Below are positions 52,122 through 63,305 of a stretch of DNA of 64,000 nucleotides, in pieces; the stretch's first letter is position 1, and each line of letters starts with the position of its first letter. The notes under the pieces are model-generated. The model had not been told where the DNA came from. It did no database searches and saw nothing but the letters and a program-made list of their open reading frames with translations. Both the position numbers and the translations under genes were made by a program. Source of the stretch: Dipteris shenzhenensis (Eukaryota; Polypodiophyta; Polypodiopsida; Gleicheniales); assembly GCA_047967505.1 (NCBI GenBank), contig CM106540.1; one strand, 5' to 3'.

Positions 52122-53465
52122 TGTTGGCTCTTTCCTACTGCTTTCGTAGGAAGAGCTGGGTATTCTATGTTGCAGGGTTCCGAGGCTTTTTGTCACCTAC
52201 AGATATATTGGGATTGTCGTTGTAGTATATGTGTAGCTTAGGACCTCGAGTCGTGTTCCGGTGAGAGACGTAGGCTTAAGTGTGGTAAGCAAACAAAGTG
52301 CAAGCATGTGTAAAAGGCATGTAAACCATCATTGTTGGGGTAATGAAGGCTTTCGCCTTCATTGGGGGTTGTAGGGTTTAGGAGGAATTTACGAGTTCAG
52401 AAGGAGGTTCCAGGGTTTAGAAGGAGTCCAGGGTTAGAAAGAGTTCAAGGGTTTAGGAGAAGTTCCAGGGTTCAGAAGGAGTTCCAGGGTTTAGAAAGAG
52501 TTCCAGGGTTTAGAAGGAGGTTCCAAGGTTTAGAAGGAGTCCAGGGTTAGAAGGAGGATCCAAGGTTCAGAGTAGAGTACATGGTGGAGAACTCGTCTCC
52601 CTCGTAAATCATGGAGTTTAAGGGTTTAGGAAAGCATAGGAGTGGGAGAGGAAGAAGGTGTAAGAGCATGGGTGAAGGAAGAGAGAGAGGAGGAAGCAGG
52701 AGGAGGGAAGAGGAGCAGGGAGGGGGAGGAGAGAGGAGGAGGAGGAGGAGGGAGGAGGAGGAGGAGGAGGAGGAGGGAGGAGGAGGAGAAGGAGGAAGGA
52801 GAAGGAGGGAGGAGGAGAGGGAGAGGGTGGGTTGCAGGGTTGGAAGAGAGGGGAGAAGGGTTGCAAGGTTAGGACATGCTTTTGGACGTGCAGTGCAAGG
52901 AAGCATGGACACTTGAGACAAATGCTTGGAATACCAATGTAGACTCAACACAATGCCCCAAGAGTGTGGGCTTCATTCCATTATGGGGTATTTATACAAG
53001 TTGGAGAGCTTCTCTCTCTGCATGTAACACAAAGTCGTATCACAAAGTTGTAACACAAAGTTGTATCACAAAGTTGTAACACAAAGTTGTGTCACAAAGT
53101 CGTAACACATTCTCTCTCTTCATGTAGAAGTTGTAACACAAAGTTGTTACACAAAGTTGTTACACAAAGTTGTTACACAAAGTTGTAACACAAAGTTGTG
53201 TCACAAAGTCGTAACACATTCTCTCTCTTCATGTAGAAGTTGTAACACAAAGTTGTTACACAAAGTTGTTACACAAATTGTAACACAAAGTTGTGTCACA
53301 AAGTCGTAACACATTCTCTCTCTTCATGTAGACAAACTCGTAACACAAAGTTGTTACACAAAGTCGTAACACAAAGTTGTGTCACAAAGTTGTAACACAA
53401 AGTTGTATCACAAAGTTGTTACACCTTCTCTTTCTTCATAAGTTCATGTTGGCACAGAGTCAACA
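52122..53465 (-). repeat. X2 5' LTR (1344 bp)
   Basis: Nearly identical to the 3' LTR. The 25-base length difference lies mainly in copy number of the CACAAAGTTGTTA units. Confidence 0.9.
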
Positions 53466-53782
53466 GTGCTATACATTTTTGTCAAAGTATCCCATGCCTC
53501 CTTCGACATGCTTGCATCCTGAATATGCACAATCATAGAATCTGAAATACTGATAGACAGCCAGTACATAACTTTTTTGTCTCTCTCATGCTAGCCTTTA
53601 AATGCCTACAACTCCTATTGATTGGGAACATTAGGAATAATTGGTTCTTGTTCAACTCTAGTAATGAACTCCCAATAGCCTTTTCCCTTGAGGAAATTCG
53701 GCATTCTAAACTTCCATGCTTGGAAGTTATTCTTGTCAAGATTTTCGGTGAGAATCTGTGAAAGAGCATCAGACACCATTAC
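53466..53782 (-). pseudogene. Copia D gag N-terminus
   Basis: Starts at the ATG 53782 (VSDALSQILTENLDKNN) and includes FLKGKGYWEFITRVEQEP, matching the gag start at 34230. It is joined to the rest of gag (43767) only when X2 is disregarded. Stops occur after NVPNQ. Confidence 0.8.
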
Positions 53783-54313
53783 AGAACACTGCAAAATATT
53801 ATCAGTGCAAAAAAACACAACTTCTGCCTCATAAGGGAAAATCTACAAAAGTAACAAAAGTGGTATTTGACCACACAATCACTTCTTAGTGACGATTATG
53901 CATTAATAGCAATAAGAATGATTATGTCACTCCCAATATCTCTGTGCACGGGCATATGATGTAATTTCTACAACTTTTCACCTATCAATAGAACACTGGT
54001 CGCATAGCCAGAAATAGGGCACTTTTCTGAGTGCTTGCAAAAAACTTCCACCACCAAAACGGGCCCAAAAATGACCTTGAATCAAAAAAATAATTTCACC
54101 AAGGGCTTTGCCTTCTCCCATAGCATGTACTTCCCTCTTGCCACACTAGGAAGGACATCCCAATCTGAGACAGCAGTGCACTCTTGCACTTTCGGGCTAT
54201 GCTAGATGTAAAGATTTTCTCCCAAACTCGAAAAAAAAGGAAAGCAACACTGATCCTCTTACTAGGACACCGCGAACTTGGTTTGCTTTCTTGAGCTCCT
54301 TACCACAAACCGA

Positions 54314-54325
54314 GCTCTGATACCA
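54314..54325 (-). promoter_or_regulatory. Copia D tRNA-Met primer binding site
   Basis: Minus-strand TGGTATCAGAGC next to the 5' LTR end. Confidence 0.85.
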
Positions 54326-54678
54326 TGTGAAGAGAGTGGGAGAGAAGGAAGGAATCTCACTTGTAGCTTTCTCACATACACAATGGGGGAATATACACAA
54401 AGGTGGAGGCTAAAAATAGTTTTTCTCTTCTTAATTGTGAAAGCCAAAAGAACTCTAAGTACAAAAGAATAGGTGAACCCTATATGTGGGTCTCAAACCA
54501 AACTCAGCTATCTAAGGTGGCATACTAACTGAGACACTAACTAGAGTACGTAAAGATAGCTATCACCTATCTATTATTCATGGGCGGTGTACCAACCGCA
54601 TCTGCAGCTAACAAGTCGGTGACATAAATGCACAATGGTCACCCTGGCATATCACGAGTGGAGCTTGATATCTCAACA
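54326..54678 (-). repeat. Copia D 5' LTR (353 bp)
   Basis: Same ends and length as the other family-A LTRs. Confidence 0.88.
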
Positions 54679-55319
54679 CTTCTTCCATGTACATGTTTCC
54701 TTCCTCTTGGAGTTTTGGCAACACTGGGTCTTTCGGGAACATTTTTTTCATTAGATCCAGAGCTTCCGATTGATCTTTTCGGCACCTTTAAGTGATTTTT
54801 CCCCTCGGGGCCCATCAGGTGTGTTGGATGAAAAGTATCTAACCTTCTACTTGCCTTGAGTTGATGCTTGAATGCCTCTTCCATAGAGCACCTACAGAGT
54901 CTACAACAACTTATGACATGTTAAGCACGCAGCCATACACACAATCATCTTTCGATTGACTAGTATTTGATCCAGGAGCACTTTACTTTTTGCATATTTC
55001 CTTCCTCTTCCCTTCGGCCAATTTTTTGGGTTTTGTTCCCAAAGGCAAAGGATTGCCCACAGATTAAGAGGGGGAAATGCACATCTTGTACATGACCACA
55101 TAAGTTGTACTCATTGTACATGCTTCTTCTACGTAGTCAGTATGCTCACATATGCACATACTACTCTGATTTCTTTTCTATTTTCTTTTTAGTTTTGGAT
55201 GCTATCATATGCACCAAATGAAATCCACAAATAAGTCTTGTACTTAGCCAGTGCAATTTAAGAGGGGGTGTTAAAGATAGTGTAAATTGCACCATCTACA
55301 CAGGGCATAGGGGAAAACA
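54679..55319. other. Spacer, no firm gene
   Basis: Minus-strand frames at 54884-54690 (GPEGKNHLKVPKRSIGSSGS) and 55101-54901 look faintly protein-like, with Lys/Ser/Pro-rich text. They are short and broken, and I do not recognise them. Confidence 0.35.
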
Positions 55320-55341
55320 CTAACCCTAACCCTAACCCTAA
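55320..55341. repeat. Short interstitial telomere-type repeat (CCCTAA)3
   Basis: TAACCC TAACCC TAACCC TAA on the plus strand: the TTAGGG-type unit rather than the TTTAGGG type usual in flowering plants. It is only about three units and could be a telo-box or a break-repair scar. Confidence 0.75.
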
Positions 55342-56589
55342 GGGTTTCACATGTATATTTTTCATGTTCAATACACTTAGTGTAAAGGTAGCTATATCGT
55401 GTGCACTCCTCTCTCTCTCCCTCTCTCACTTTCACTATCAAAGGTGATGCAGGGGAAGCTCTAAATTTGTTTCTTTAACACACTATCTTATCATCGTTAC
55501 CTTAATGCTACGGTCAAATCCCTTCTACATATGTAAAAAATGGGTCCTAGAATGGCCAAAGTTGGCAAACAATAGTTTATTGACCTGTAATTTACATGAA
55601 AATGTGATATAAATTTTGTGTGATGATATAAAAAAAGGTGTTGGTACATACTAAAACCACATCGACAGAGATGGGGACTGACACTGGATGTAGAGGTTCT
55701 CCAAATCTAGCTCCATCCCAAGGTACCATCGACATGACACCACCCTTGCATGGATTTGACGCTGACTTCTTCGATAAAGATGTCTGGCAAGGTGACCCTG
55801 CTCACTTCCCTCTACTGAAGGATATGTTCTCCTCGCCAAGTTTAGAGCGTGAATTGTCAAATGCTATCATTGTGATTTCTTACTCTCCAACCATTGGAAG
55901 TGGAAACTCCAAGCCAGCACTAAGGACATTGTCCGCGGGCGTTGTCCAATAGTTCAGAGGCAAGCTTTTCACCCCCCCTTTCATGTGTTGTTCTGCTAGC
56001 TCTGCCAACAAAGGAGAACATGAAGGAGCAAGAGAGAATCACAACTCCCTCAAACTATGAAGCTCACACAATGGAGATGACTGGGGATCCTTAGATGAAT
56101 CAGGAGGAGACGCTAAATGAAGGTCAAGCAATGTTGATGCCGACGCCTTGAGGGGTGGGCTACTTTTGAGCTAGAAGAAAGAGGATTTATAGGAACCCAC
56201 CAAGAGCTCCTCTCTTTGATTCACGGATGGGTATAGTGCAGCCAGAGACGCTGGAGGCAGGACTCCCATTCCCAATTCTCAACCCAATGACTGTGCAAAT
56301 AGCGCCCTAAGGCAACATCAAACATAAGCGGAGGGAATAGGACACCAGGCTACAAAGGCTAAGCTGAAAGTCTTGCATCAGAAGACCCATGATAACATCA
56401 ACTAGAGAATCACCAGCCTGAAGTTGAGGAGAAGCCATCTCCTAAAGTGGTTGTTTTTCTTGATGAGGATAGGCTTGACAAATCTATAGATTGGCTTTAA
56501 TCCCATGCTCTAATAGGATATCCTCATGGTCCTAGACCTCTAGCTGCCTTTCTAGAGGAATGTCTTAGAAACAGCTAGATAAGAAAAGA
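55342..56589. other. Upstream flank of LINE C
   Basis: A 104-codon plus frame (55638-55952) has text such as HGFDADFFDKDVWQGDPAHFPLL but no known domain. Broken plus-strand coding text continues towards 56590 and may be the N-terminal part of the LINE ORF1. Confidence 0.35.
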
Positions 56590-56593
56590 ACTT

Positions 56594-57058
56594 ATGGTCA
56601 CCAGTGTTAGATTCTTAAGAAAAGAATTCTTCTTTTTCCTTTTTGAAACAGAAAATGGAAGGCTCTTCACCATGCTCTCTGGACCAATAAGGCATCAAGC
56701 TCTCTATCTAGACTTCCCTTACAAGCCTAGATCCACCTTTGTCCCTATTTGGGTAGAGCTCCCTGACCTTCTCTTCTCTTTGGTGAATCTAGATCCTAAC
56801 CTATGCAGATGCCTAGGACAAGTTATAGATGTAGAAAAGGAGCAATGCATTAATCCTAGAGGTTACCCCTAGGTGTGTGTTAGGTTGGATGTTGCTGAGG
56901 AGATTCTAGAGACTCTGGTGATAGTCAACAAAAATGGGAGTGTCTATATGGAGCAGCCTCTGGTGTACAAGAACCTTCGTAACTCATTTTTTATGTGTGG
57001 GTTATCATCTCACATAGTTAAAATTTTCCCTCTAAAGAGGAATGGTCCCAAACAATAG
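56594..57058 (+). pseudogene. LINE C ORF1, DUF4283-type
   Basis: VRFLRKEFFFFLFETENGR, HQALYLDFPYKPRSTFVPIW and VELPDLLFSL match the DUF4283 pattern. After one TAG (56870-56872) it continues in the same frame with CVRLDVAEEILETLVIVNKNG, the usual end of the domain ('a.i.ve.D'), and a Cys-containing FFMCGLSSHIVKIFP, the remnant of a zinc knuckle (CxxCG.xGH). The domain binds RNA in the element's particle. Confidence 0.75.
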
Positions 57059-57461
57059 GCTCTTATTGACCAGGAAATAGAGAAGTGGATACACGATGCA
57101 CAAATGGAAGAAGCTAAAATCAAACCTGGCTGGTCCAGCTGGTCCAGAGAGTTTGAGGAGGATGTAAATCAAGTAGATGCCAGCATGAATGAATCAGATG
57201 TGGCCCAAAGAATCAGAAGAAGAACTCCCTTTGGCACAAAAAAAGAATAAGACTACTGAAGCCCCTGCCAAGAAACCTCAAGCCACTACTCTGAACAAGA
57301 GAAGGATTTCCCAAGTCAAGGGTCAGAGCGCCCCACCCAAAAGCTAAAAAGGGGAAGAGTAAGTATAGTAAATAAACCATTTACTTTTCTCACTCAATGT
57401 ATGTGGATTAATTGATGCTTGGAGGAGTCAGGAACTAGCCAAGTGACTGAGGGATAGCTCT

Positions 57462-58090
57462 TTGTCCCCTACTTTTCTTGTGTTACAAGAGGTTAAAGTT
57501 ATTAATGACACTCTGCAAAATAGACTAAAAAATATTGACAATAGAAAAATATGGTACTTTACAAATCATGAGGAAGGTAGTGGAGGCATTGCAATTGGGA
57601 TACTTTCACACTACAAGGATTGTGTCGTCAAGTGCATGCAAGACTTAAATCATAGATGGATTGCTTTAGAATGCAAAATGAAAAGGTTTTCTTTCACAGT
57701 TGTATCAGTATATGGCCCAACAGGATCCATGGAAAGAAGAGCCACATGGGATTCAATGTTGAATTTGGGAAGTGACTGTGTTATTATGGGGGATTTCAAT
57801 ATGGTGGAGAATTCTAAAGATAGATAGATGCAGAAGGGATCAATAATTAGGGGTCCTAAACAACAAATATGGGAAGATATCAAGGAAAATCTTCCAAGTT
57901 GTGGACATTGGGACTCCCATCATTTACACATGGAGCAACAGTCAGGTAGACAATATGAGGAGAGAAGCTAGGCTAGATAGAGTTTATACTACCCAATCTC
58001 TGATTGACCAGGCTCTAGAAGTCAAGCAATCAACTTTTCCTCTCTCACCTTATCAGACCACAAGCCTGTGTTAGCTTGTATTGACTTATA
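57462..58090 (+). pseudogene. LINE C ORF2 endonuclease
   Basis: FLVLQEVK (catalytic Glu block), GGIAIGILSHYKDCV, VVSVYGPT, GDFNMVEN and, about 90 residues later after frame changes, TLSDHKPVLA. These are the LQE, GDFN and SDH motifs of the apurinic-type endonuclease that nicks the target site. Confidence 0.82.
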
Positions 58091-58699
58091 GAGTGGGAAG
58101 AAAGGAAATTCATGGCTTAAAGCTGACCCTTCCTTGTTCAAGATGTAGACAGTCCAAAAATAGATTATAGAAAAATGGAAAATTTCTTTTGCAGTAGCAG
58201 ATTCATTTTCACAGGCCTGGAAGAATGTTGTAGAGAGTGTCCAGAAAATTTTAAAGGAAGCTAGAAAAAATAGAGCTGCTATCAGAGCAAGGAGAATGGA
58301 CAAACTTAAGAAGGAGATTGAAGTACTAGAACAAAGAGCAAGGACTAATGATCTCAATGCTCAACACCAATTACTAGTCAAAAGAAAAGAAATTAGGATA
58401 CAGGAGTAGATCAAGATACAAAATGCCAAGATCTACTTCAGAGATTGGTGGGTTGGCAAGATAGATAGACCAACCAAGGAGAAATTCAAGAGGATTAGAA
58501 AAAAGAGACACTAAGAGAAAATTCCTTTGTTGTAGAAGGAAGATGGTGAAGTGTCTAAAATAGAAGCAAAAAATGTAGACATCATTGTCAGTCACTTCAA
58601 AAATCTTTTGAGTACAGTGGACATAACAAATAACAAGGTCCTAGAGGCTAGAGATAGGTGTTAATCAACCAAACAAACCATAGTGTCTAACTTAGATAG

Positions 58700-59735
58700 A
58701 AACCATTTGGAAATTGATCTCTCCCTTTAGGAACTTAAAGAGGCTGCATTGGCAATGGCTGATGGCAAAACACTTGGAGAAGATGGACTACTTGTACAAT
58801 TCTACAAGTTCTTTTGGGACACTATTGGACACTCCTAATTGGATATTTAGAGAGAGAGTGCTAAACATGGCTTTCTTCCAGATCACTTAAATGGAGGGGT
58901 AATTAAGCTTATACCAAAAGAAGGGGATAGGTCAGTCCTAAAAAATTGGAGACCTGTCACTATGTTAAATTGTCCATACAAGATCTATGCTATGAGATTG
59001 AGATGCAAAATGCACGTGGATTCTAGAGGAATAGAAAGGTTTCATAAAGAACATACATCTTTTGGAAGCAATCATCAACTTATGGGAAGGCTGCACTCAT
59101 GCTAAAGAAAGCAAACAAGAGATCTGTCTAATTAAAATAGACTTTGATAAGGCATATGACAAACTTAATAGGGAACTTTTTGCTACAGTCCCTTAACAAT
59201 TTGGGAGTGGGAACCAAATTCACCTCTTATGTAGATCTTCTACCCTCTAATGCCTCTACAAAGGTGTGTGTGAATGGAGAAATGTCCCAAAGCTTCATGC
59301 TAAAAAGATCCATAAGACAAGGATGCACATTGGCACCTCTCTTATTTGCTATCACTGCAGATACTTTAGGTGGCATTAGGTGAAATCAATGGTGTAGAGC
59401 TCCCTTCAGGGAAGTAGCTTGTAAACTAGCAATTTGCAGATGATACTACTTTGACCATTAGAAACACAAATGTAGACATACAAAGAGCTATGGACTGTAT
59501 GGATATCTTTTGTACTGCATTTGGATCCAAAATAAATCACTCAGAAACAGGTTATGCATTGTTAATAGGAGACACCCAAAACCTTCTAGATCAAATGGGT
59601 TGTAAGAGAATTCCTCATGGGCAGATATTCAAACAGTTGGGTATCCCTATGGGTTTCAATGTTAAGAGGAAAGACAGATGGGATTGGTTCCTAGAAAGGT
59701 TCAAAAAACAAATAGACAGACTCAGGGGATTGTAG
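58700..59735 (+). pseudogene. LINE C ORF2 reverse transcriptase
   Basis: LNGGVIKLIPKEGDRSVLKN then WRPVTMLNCPYKIYA, KIDFDKAYDK (first catalytic Asp), SIRQGCTLAPLLFAI and QFADDTTLTIRN (active site FADD). KINHSETGYALL and FKQLGIPMGF follow. At least three frame changes and several stops separate the blocks. Confidence 0.83.
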
Positions 59736-59904
59736 GAAAACTTGGCAGGAAGAAGGGTAGTACTAAATTACTGCATATACCCATTACTATCTTTTATCTC
59801 TCATGTTGGTGTCCTTCCAGAACAGGCTAAGCAAATTTTACAAGAATCTGCAGATCCTTCTTATGGGGGGGGAGTGACACTAGAAGAAGAATAGCCAAGG
59901 TCAA

Positions 59905-60212
59905 GTGGGCTTTCTACACCAGACCAAGAAAATAAGGAGGCCTGGGTGTTATAAATATACAGCTATAGCAGCTTACAAATTAGCTACTACTTGGATAATA
60001 AAATCCATCACTACTCCTGAAAGTGATTGGGATAACCTCTTCCTCGGAAACTTCAAGTATGTTATGCCTCATAGAGCTCTTAGATGGAAGGACTATCCCC
60101 TTCTATCTGTAAGAAAACAATACAGCATTTGTGCTCAACAGATAATAGGATCTTGTATGCAAGAGAGAAAAGCAGATAGTATGGAGAATCAAAAATTTGA
60201 TTACTATAAAAC
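59905..60212 (+). pseudogene. LINE C ORF2 C-terminal region
   Basis: KKIRRPGCYKYTAIAAYKLA, WIIKSITTPESDWDNLF and RALRWKDYPLL resemble the post-RT region of plant L1-like elements (the 'GGLG..n....N.AL..KW' area, here with a frame shift). The frame passes into LTR sequence after 60212. Confidence 0.6.
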
Positions 60213-60809
60213 TGATACAATAGATGGCGCTACCTCCCAGCCGTGCAATCTTGTGTGAGAAGCTTCGACGGTGTGCTAGAAAGAGTAGAGGATGGAGGCT
60301 AGATGCTAAGGAATCAGGGTTGCTATAGCTAATGATGAATATGGGCTTCACGGGCTTTCTCTTATATAGCCACTAGTCATAGTCGGTTAGACCCAATTGG
60401 GAGACCGACCCAGTCATCCCAAAATGGCCGACTGCCACCAACCACACATTAGAACCGTGGCGTAGAATAGAGCAACTAACCTATAGTCTCCATTCATCCG
60501 AGATCATCTGGGGCTCCAAACAAGCCCCACAACCCGAGAGTGGGCTGCCCCAGGAAATGCTCCATCTACCCTTAGTGTGGTCAGTCATGGGATGCCTTCT
60601 CGCACTTGCATGTAGCCTAGTTAGCAATGTGCCAACTCTATCTGAAGCCGTCCAGCCATCAGGCCACACATGGCCCCCATCTGGTGTCTAAACCAGGACC
60701 TACCGGATAATCGAGCTACTCAAATGCCTTCTCCTCATATGGGGGGCTTACAAGTAGAGTTAGCTGGTTCCCGCGTAGTTACACGAGAGTGGAGCATTGA
60801 TATCTAACA
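60213..60809 (-). repeat. Copia E 3' LTR (~597 bp)
   Basis: Minus-strand TGTTAGATATCAATG...CTATTGTATCA, preceded by the polypurine tract TTGAGGGTGGG (60820-60810). The outer boundary is set by TG...CA ends and by where LINE C coding sequence stops. Confidence 0.75.
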
Positions 60810-60934
60810 CCCACCCTCAATGTCCACCTGTAAGTGAACTTACTTTTTCGGCCCAATGCCAAGTCGATGAAGATGCCTCTCCAGAAAGTCTCTTCCAAGA
60901 GCCTTCATGAAGATGTCTGCAGCATTCTCTGTAG

Positions 60935-62488
60935 TCAGACAGTACACCAAGTTGACCTCTCCATCCATGATGAGCTCGTGTATAAAGTGATACTAAATCT
61001 CAATGTGTTTTGTGCGAGCGTGGTACACCGGGTTTTTGGAAATTGCCATGCAACTCTGATTGTCACATGATAACTGTGTAGGCTTGTTCTGCACTCTGCA
61101 CCCATGTCCCCTAAAATCCTCCTCAATGACACTGCCTCCCAAGAAGCAAAACATGTTGATTTGTACTCAGCCTCAGTAGAAGAAAGAGCAACTGTGGGTT
61201 GCTTCTTGCTGACCCATGACACAGCTCCAGATCCAAGTGAGAAATAGTAACCTATCACTGATCTCCTGCTGTCCACGTCTCCTGCCCAATCCGAGTCATA
61301 GAATCCAGTCAAGATGTTGCCCTTGGTATAGGTGATGCCATAATCAAGTGTGCCTTTGATGTATTTCAACACCCGCATCCCTACCCTCCAATGGTTCTCT
61401 CGGGGCATATTGGGAAACCTGCTTAGTACACTAGTCGTAAAACTGATGTCCGGCCGTGTGTTGCACAAGTAAATCAAACTGCCCACAAGCCTTCTGTACT
61501 TCGCTTCGTCCACCAGTGGTGATGAATCCTCGTTTGAGAGCTTCACGTCAACCTCCATAGGGGTGCCAATTGTCTTGCACTTAGCCATGCAAAATGCCTT
61601 CAGTATCTCTCCAGCATACTTTAGCTATGAGATGATCTGTTTTGGCTCTTACCAAACTTCAATCCCCAAATAGAAATGCATCACTGTCATTTCAAACTCT
61701 CTTCCTAGCAATTGCTTTGTCTGCAAGATCTTTTCTTCATGGTTCCCTGTTATGACAAGGTCGTCCACATAAAGGACCATGATCATATGCCTGCCTCCTT
61801 CTCTGTAGATATACAAATTTGCATCAGATGGGCTCCTCCTAAACCCATTTTGTAGAAAATAGGCATCAATCCGATGGTACCATGCTCATGGGGCTTGTTT
61901 CAGCCCGTAAAGTGCCTTCTTCAGTTTACAGACTTTACCTTCTAAACCGGGGATCACAAAACCTGGTGGTTCTTCCACATATACCTCCTCCTTGAGATCT
62001 CAATTCAGAAAGGCAGATTTTACATCCATCTGAAACACGAGCCAACTTTCCTGTGCTGCTAAAGCCAAAACACTGTGAATTGTGGTTAGTCGAGCTATGG
62101 GAGCAAAAGTATCCTAATAATCAAAACCATGTACCTGTGCGAATCCTTTTGCCATGAGCCGAGCCTTGTACTTATCCAACATGCCGTCGGACTTGTACTT
62201 GGTCTTGTACACCCAGTTGGTGCCGATTACCTTGCATTTTGGTGGTCGATCCACAAGGTCCCAAGTGTTGTTCTTCATTATGGAGCCATTCTCTGACTGC
62301 ATAGCCTCCATCCACCTATCATCACCCTGTGCCTCGTCAAGACACTTGAATTCTTTAGCACGGATCACCTCTGTCATCAAAGCGTGGTTGACCAAGTGTT
62401 CCTGCACCCTTCTTTGCTCCTCTAATCTCTTGGACCGATGGTGTTTGGATGGTTCCTCCTCAATGGCTGGAGGTTCTGTGCTATTCAA
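60935..62488 (-). pseudogene. Copia E RT and RNase H
   Basis: Upstream linker and RT: NNTWDLVDRPPKCKVIGTNW, VYKTKYKSDGMLDKYKARLM (62250-62160). The active site YVDD lies at about 61771-61760. Connection: GTPMEVDVKLSNEDSS. RNase H: GFYDSDWAGDVDSRRSVIGY and LSSTEAEYKS (about 61180-61160). A frame shift follows near 61080, so the last block (HVRY-type) is out of frame. Confidence 0.85.
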
Positions 62489-62653
62489 AAGCCACTTTAC
62501 CTACTTTAGGAATAGCCATTGCCATTGTTCTTCTTTATCTTGAATCCTCCCAAGCACCATTGGGGGAGTTTGGTCTACTGTTGGTGGCTGCACTGGATGG
62601 ATATCCTGGTCCTGGTTGTCTGGGAAGGAAGCATTGTCCTCCAATTGATGCAG

Positions 62654-63305
62654 CTATTCTGAGAAGACCACATCACAACTACCTATTACCTTCTTGGTAA
62701 TAGGATTATAGAGACGGCAACCCTTTGCCTCTTCACTGTAGCCCAAGAAAATACACTTCCAGTACTTCGGTTCCCATTTGGTCCTATTAGCATAAGGGAC
62801 ATGCACAAAACAGTCACATCCAAAAACTCTGAAATGTGTAGCTGAAGGTTTCTTACTAGAAAAGGCTTGCAGTGGAGTCATCCCATTCACAGCCTTCATG
62901 TCGATTCATAATGTAAACTGCCATGTTACATGCTTTAGCCCAAAAAGACTTTGGCAAATCTTTCCCTTTCATCATACTCCTACCCATTTTGCAAATGACG
63001 CGCATCTTGCACTCTGCTACTCCATTTTGTTGTGATCTGTGTGGCGAAGGTTTCTGCCTCTTGATCCCATGAATTTTGCAGTAACTTTCAAACTCACTTG
63101 ATGTGAACTCTACACATCTGTCTGATCTCAACTTCTCCACCTTCCTCCCCGTTTCTTTCTCCACCATTACATGCCATTCTTTGAACTTACTAAAAGCCTC
63201 ATCTTTAGTCTTCAGGAAGTATATCCATATCCTTCTATTGTAGTTGTCGATCAGCATCATGAAGTCATAGGAACCACCCAAAGCTCTGTCTCCATCTTTC
63301 CACAT
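62654..63305 (-). pseudogene. Copia E integrase
   Basis: FMMLIDNYNRRIWIYFLKTK, VEKLRSDRCVEFTSSEF (second Asp) and PHRSQQNGVAECK (Glu kept) are the catalytic blocks. RVFGCDCFVHVPYANRTKWE and KCIFLGYSEEAKGCRLYNP form the C-terminal part in a second frame (overlap near 62880). Confidence 0.85.

Larger units (their letters stand above)
43768..53465 (-). mobile_element. LTR retrotransposon X2, full length, with unknown coding cargo
   Basis: LTRs at 43768-45086 and 52122-53465, 5-bp target duplication GTGCT (43763-43767 and 53466-53470). The PBS lies beside the right LTR, so the element reads on the minus strand. The internal region (7035 bp) holds, in sense order: leader with pyrimidine tract, GC-rich stretch, TTAGG-type repeat, the first ~80 codons of gag, then two long unrecognised coding frames. 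I see no protease, RT, RNase H or integrase. The two LTRs differ at only about 1-2% of positions outside repeat-number changes, so the insertion is fairly recent. It must depend on an autonomous gypsy element for mobility. Confidence 0.9.
40482..54678 (-). mobile_element. Copia element D (family A), split by gypsy X2
   Basis: Partial 3' LTR (40482-40682), RNase H/RT, integrase, gag up to 43767, then the nested X2 element (43768-53465), then the gag N-terminus (53466-53782), leader, PBS (54314-54325) and 5' LTR (54326-54678). Without X2 and one copy of its duplication GTGCT, the gag sequence reads on as in the copy at 33.9 kb. D is therefore older than X2. Confidence 0.87.
56590..60212 (+). 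mobile_element. LINE (copy C), L1-like, decayed and 3'-truncated
   Basis: Plus-strand order: ORF1 with a DUF4283-type domain, then ORF2 with endonuclease (57.4-58.1 kb), reverse transcriptase (58.7-59.7 kb) and a C-terminal region (to about 60.2 kb). It is cut by the copia-E LTR at 60213. Stops are mostly TAG or TAA at Gln or Trp positions. Confidence 0.82.
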
